From the NCBI GenBank assembly GCA_937931785.1, contig CALHAX010000039.1, positions 38,331 through 102,330 of the forward strand: a DNA stretch of 64,000 nt, in the 5' to 3' direction. The notes below the pieces were generated by a model. It did not search any database. It was not told where the DNA came from and saw only the letters and a list, made by a program, of their open reading frames with translations. Origin of the DNA: an uncultured Hyphomicrobiaceae bacterium. GTDB taxonomy: Bacteria; Pseudomonadota; Alphaproteobacteria; Rhizobiales; CALHAX01. The translations under genes were made by a program, and so were the position numbers. Positions 63,730 through 64,000 of this stretch are shown one piece after another (positions within the stretch are counted from its first letter, which is position 1; the number at the start of each line of letters is the position of its first letter).

Positions 63730-64000
63730 CGTTGGCTGAGAGCCGGGTGTCCGACGCGGCCCACTGTGATCCGCGCTGGCTGAACGTGATTGGCATCGGG
63801 GATGATGGTTGGGGCGGGCTGAGTGAAGAGGCACGGGGAGTGATTGAAACTGCCGACGTGATCATCGGCGGTGCACGGCATTTGGATTTCCTTCCCTCCG
63901 ATGTTCGAGCTGAAACACGTGTCTGGTCCGGTGCGTTCTCGGAATCTGTGGCGGCGCTTGCGCAGGATCGCGGGCGGTCCGTCGTGGTGCTCGCGAGTGG
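63726..64000 (+). CDS. cobL: Precorrin-6Y C5,15-methyltransferase (decarboxylating), 3' part outside window
   Basis: The first 91 codons of cobL are present; the frame is open at the right edge. The product reads WLNVIGIGDDGWGGLSEEARGVIETADVIIGGARHLDFLPSD, the usual N-terminal methylase domain of CobL. The complete enzyme methylates precorrin-6B at C5 and C15 and decarboxylates the C12 side chain. The ATG overlaps the cobK stop. Confidence 0.93.
   Translation, partial: MTLAESRVSDAAHCDPRWLNVIGIGDDGWGGLSEEARGVIETADVIIGGARHLDFLPSDVRAETRVWSGAFSESVAALAQDRGRSVVVLAS

Overview
The window looks like a chromosomal segment of a free-living, probably marine, aerobic alphaproteobacterium. Support comes from gene content: a TauR-type taurine regulon with Xsc and alanine dehydrogenase, the five-step HutF/HutG histidine pathway, cobalamin genes of the oxygen-dependent (Cob) type, a bactofilin, and several sarcosine/dimethylglycine-dehydrogenase-like flavoproteins. 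Genus or family cannot be fixed from the sequence alone. I saw no rRNA, tRNA, CRISPR array, insertion sequence, integrase or phage gene. Gene density is high and most starts carry a ribosome binding site.

Layout. 0-5.6 kb: leucine genes leuD and leuB, separated by two small membrane proteins, plus small hypotheticals (one exported, one with a HExxH zinc motif). 5.6-20 kb: a mixed metabolic stretch with a flavin monooxygenase, a dienoyl-CoA-reductase-like SDR, a membrane alpha/beta hydrolase, PPK2, an MttB-family methyltransferase, an LhgO-like oxidoreductase, an ankyrin protein and an RND efflux pair. 20-27.5 kb: the full histidine-to-glutamate pathway, hutF divergent from hutI-hutH-hutG-(PhyH dioxygenase)-hutU. 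27.5-31.7 kb: a Mn-type ABC importer (sitABCD) divergent from mntR, with a clear MntR box between them.

31.7-33.3 kb: an odd envelope-like island. It holds a bactofilin fused to a cadherin/CSPG-like repeat, about 210 bp of stacked inverted repeats, and two tiny exported peptides. 33.3-49 kb: taurine catabolism in two blocks, ald-cupin-xsc and tauR/tpa-tauABC, separated by bioY, a secreted hypothetical, a MarR and an AraC regulator. Taurine enters by TauABC. Tpa transfers its amino group to pyruvate, giving sulfoacetaldehyde and alanine. Ald regenerates pyruvate and releases ammonium. Xsc turns sulfoacetaldehyde into sulfite and acetyl phosphate.

49-55.4 kb: two DMGDH-like flavoproteins followed by a cysteine form of the glycine/proline-reductase selenoprotein B family, closed by a strong terminator. 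A 10-bp-period repeat precedes the second flavoprotein. This is the best candidate for an undescribed catabolic operon. 55.4-57.3 kb: a small secreted protein, a 3-methyladenine glycosylase I relative and an isochorismatase-family hydrolase. 57.6-64 kb: cobalamin synthesis (cobQ, cobD, a DUF1636 protein, cobB, cobA, cobK and the start of cobL), continuing past the right edge.
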